From JACQFZ01 sp041485885 (lineage in GTDB: Bacteria > Pseudomonadota > Gammaproteobacteria > Acidiferrobacterales > Sulfurifustaceae): a stretch of 64,000 nucleotides of DNA. The stretch lies in assembly GCA_041485885.1 (NCBI GenBank), contig JBGPKL010000007.1, positions 41,404 to 105,403 of the forward strand, written 5' to 3'. Under the pieces are notes generated by a model, which saw only the letters and a program-made list of their open reading frames with translations, did not search any database and was not told where the DNA came from. Shown in pieces: positions 62,675 to 64,000 of the stretch. The position numbers and the translations under genes were made by a program. Position 1 is the stretch's first letter, and each line of letters opens with the position of its first letter.

Positions 62675-63262
62675 CTACGTTTGCTGTCCCTCAGCGATGA
62701 TTTCGCGTACCCAATCTGGACTCATAAGAGGATCGCGTTCGAAAATTCTCAGTAAGATTTTAGCGCCAGATAAGTACTCGTTCCGTGCCGAGAAATACAC
62801 AAACCCGTCTTGTATTCCGAGACGCTGGCCTGCATGGCTATTAGATGAAACGATGTACGCGTGACACTCGAACAGCAGAAATAGATATACCAGGTTCGCG
62901 ATGAGCAACTCAGTATTTCGATTAGTCGTTCTATCGCTTGCAAACCTAAAAAGCAAAGTCTTCGGGTCAGAGGGAGTTGGTGTGCCTGAGCCAAAAAGCA
63001 GTCTGTTAAACATCGAACGTTGATCTAGATCCAATGAAGTCGAGTTATCAATCTGAAAAATCTTCCAATCGCCACGAGGGAGCCAACCGGCCACATGTCT
63101 TGAAAAACAGAAGAGCTCAATCGACTTTTGCGGCGCCTGATATTTTATTGAGGCACTTTGCGTCTGGAGGTTGGCAAAGTCAGTCAATTGATTCCAATTG
63201 CCAACCTCCATACCAATTTCGGCTAAGTACTTATTGGCGTCCTGAATCGTCAAGCATTCCAT
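62675..63262 (-). CDS. Unknown protein downstream of the RHS gene (candidate immunity)
   Basis: 195 residues; no signal peptide, one hydrophobic stretch (LLIANLVYLFLLFECHAYIV) that may be a buried helix. The composition is AT-rich, like many toxin-immunity genes. It begins 88 bases after the RHS stop on the same strand, the usual place for an immunity gene. No family recognised, so the immunity role is inferred from position only. Confidence 0.6.
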   Translation of the reverse strand: MECLTIQDANKYLAEIGMEVGNWNQLTDFANLQTQSASIKYQAPQKSIELFCFSRHVAGWLPRGDWKIFQIDNSTSLDLDQRSMFNRLLFGSGTPTPSDPKTLLFRFASDRTTNRNTELLIANLVYLFLLFECHAYIVSSNSHAGQRLGIQDGFVYFSARNEYLSGAKILLRIFERDPLMSPDWVREIIAEGQQT

Positions 63263-63349
63263 TTAGATTGACCGCGCCATCTTACGAATCAAAGTCCAAC
63301 CGCCGAGGAAGCGGTCCTACCCGTCCAAGCGAACATGACTGGTCTTTCC

Positions 63350-64000
63350 TTATATGCAGTGAGGCCGTCCATATTCATCCTCCGAAGGGCATTGCTGAGA
63401 TTCTTTAATGTCAGCAATTATTCCAGTAATTGTACTAACGATCCCTAGCACTCCGAGCGTGCTGCCGCCACTGAAGCGACCACCCGCACCACCGCCTCCT
63501 GAATGGGCCTTTGCCGCGGTAATTGAAGTCCCAGCCATGGAATACCGGTTCCATCCGCGCTGGCCTGGCGATTGAGTTTTCCAATACGGTTGTTTTGCGT
63601 CCGGCGGGCCTCCATTCGCGCTGTCGGGCACAAATCTACACGTCGCACGCGGCCCGTTGGGCTGTGGCGGCCCATAAAAAGTACCCGGTGGCTGACCAGG
63701 TCCAGCGGCTGTCCACGGGCCGCCAGGAACCACGCCGTTTGGATCCGGTATTGTCGGCTGACTATTCAGGCCCTCGGTATCGATCCATCTTACCGGGTTG
63801 CTCCCGACGTACGCATACGTGTTGAGCCCACCACCCAGTCCGATCGGATCACTGGTGAGGTATGCACGGGTCGATGCGGTTTCATCATTCGCGGCCGAGT
63901 TTTCTTTATGCAGATCAGCGGCTAAATGCGCGACAGCGATGAAGCGATGATCGCGTAATTTCTCCCGAGGCCCGGAGGCGAGTTTTGGCTTAACAGCGAG
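63350..64000 (-). CDS. RHS-repeat protein, C-terminal end (continues past window)
   Basis: The minus-strand frame is open from the window edge to the stop at 63350, about 216 residues. It contains YLTSDPIGLGGGLNTYAYVG and SNPVRWIDTEGL, the conserved RHS core boundary. The variable tip follows: Pro/Gly-rich, then NGGPPDAKQPYWKTQSPGQRGW, a glycine-rich hydrophobic stretch and CPSEDEYGRPHC at the end. RHS proteins are large secreted toxins of competition systems. The DPxG-type autocleavage site of the core is not evident here. The tip toxin activity is unknown. Confidence 0.85.
   Translation of the reverse strand, partial: LAVKPKLASGPREKLRDHRFIAVAHLAADLHKENSAANDETASTRAYLTSDPIGLGGGLNTYAYVGSNPVRWIDTEGLNSQPTIPDPNGVVPGGPWTAAGPGQPPGTFYGPPQPNGPRATCRFVPDSANGGPPDAKQPYWKTQSPGQRGWNRYSMAGTSITAAKAHSGGGGAGGRFSGGSTLGVLGIVSTITGIIADIKESQQCPSEDEYGRPHCI

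Overview
The window reads as a chromosomal segment of a high-G+C Gram-negative bacterium, most likely Pseudomonadota (beta- or gammaproteobacterial). The support is Sec and Tat signal peptides, lipoboxes, c-type cytochromes with a SCO-type copper chaperone, two glutathione transferases, a Liv-type ABC importer, and dispersed palindromic repeats of the kind common in that group. It mixes ordinary metabolic genes with a great deal of accessory and decaying DNA. There is no rRNA, no CRISPR array and no intact transposase. One tRNA, tRNA-Gln(UUG), lies at 41304-41378.

Layout: 0-4.4 kb holds a periplasmic copper/heme cluster (multicopper oxidase end, SCO protein, cytochrome c, di-heme peroxidase) interrupted by a Fic gene and a broken MFS gene. 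4.6-11.3 kb holds a redoxin, MsrB, an M16 zinc protease, a secreted metallo-beta-lactamase-fold hydrolase, and a divergent HxlR regulator/glutathione transferase pair with a clear operator. 11.4-18 kb is visibly AT-richer and mostly uncharacterised: unknown envelope genes, a rhomboid-Sel1 fusion, a second glutathione transferase and a 5'-truncated RelA/SpoT-domain gene with a small partner. 18-27 kb holds two PQQ-type beta-propeller proteins, small envelope-stress-type membrane proteins and an epoxide hydrolase. 27-37.5 kb holds a ParE-type toxin-antitoxin pair, an aldo/keto reductase, three transporters, a desaturase, an SDR, a GNAT, a DOMON-like protein and a NamZ-type (DUF1343) protein.

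37.5-43.4 kb is the most distinctive accessory zone. Two attC-type recombination sites delimit integron-style gene cassettes with no integrase in view. Related direct repeats flank the array. A small XRE gene sits between the 3' end of gdhA and a degenerate copy of that 3' end. 44.7-46.1 kb contains a scar joining fragments of a methyltransferase and an amino-acid permease, a VapBC-like pair, and a composite inverted-repeat element. 46-50 kb holds a membrane-anchored patatin, an amino-acid permease and a DinB-family protein. 51-57 kb holds an SDR, a GlcD-like flavoprotein and livFGMH with no substrate-binding gene. 57-64 kb holds toxin-antitoxin remnants, a PIN pair, an unusual FAD oxidoreductase with a hydrophobic insert, small envelope proteins, and the C-terminal end of an RHS protein followed by a candidate immunity gene.

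A family of short inverted repeats (core GGAAGCTCTGATTAATTCC with a CTCTCCC/GGGAGAG centre) recurs through the window. One copy has disrupted a DUF5615-type gene and another appears to supply the last codons of livM. Together with the many frame-broken remnants, these repeats show a region of active insertion and decay.
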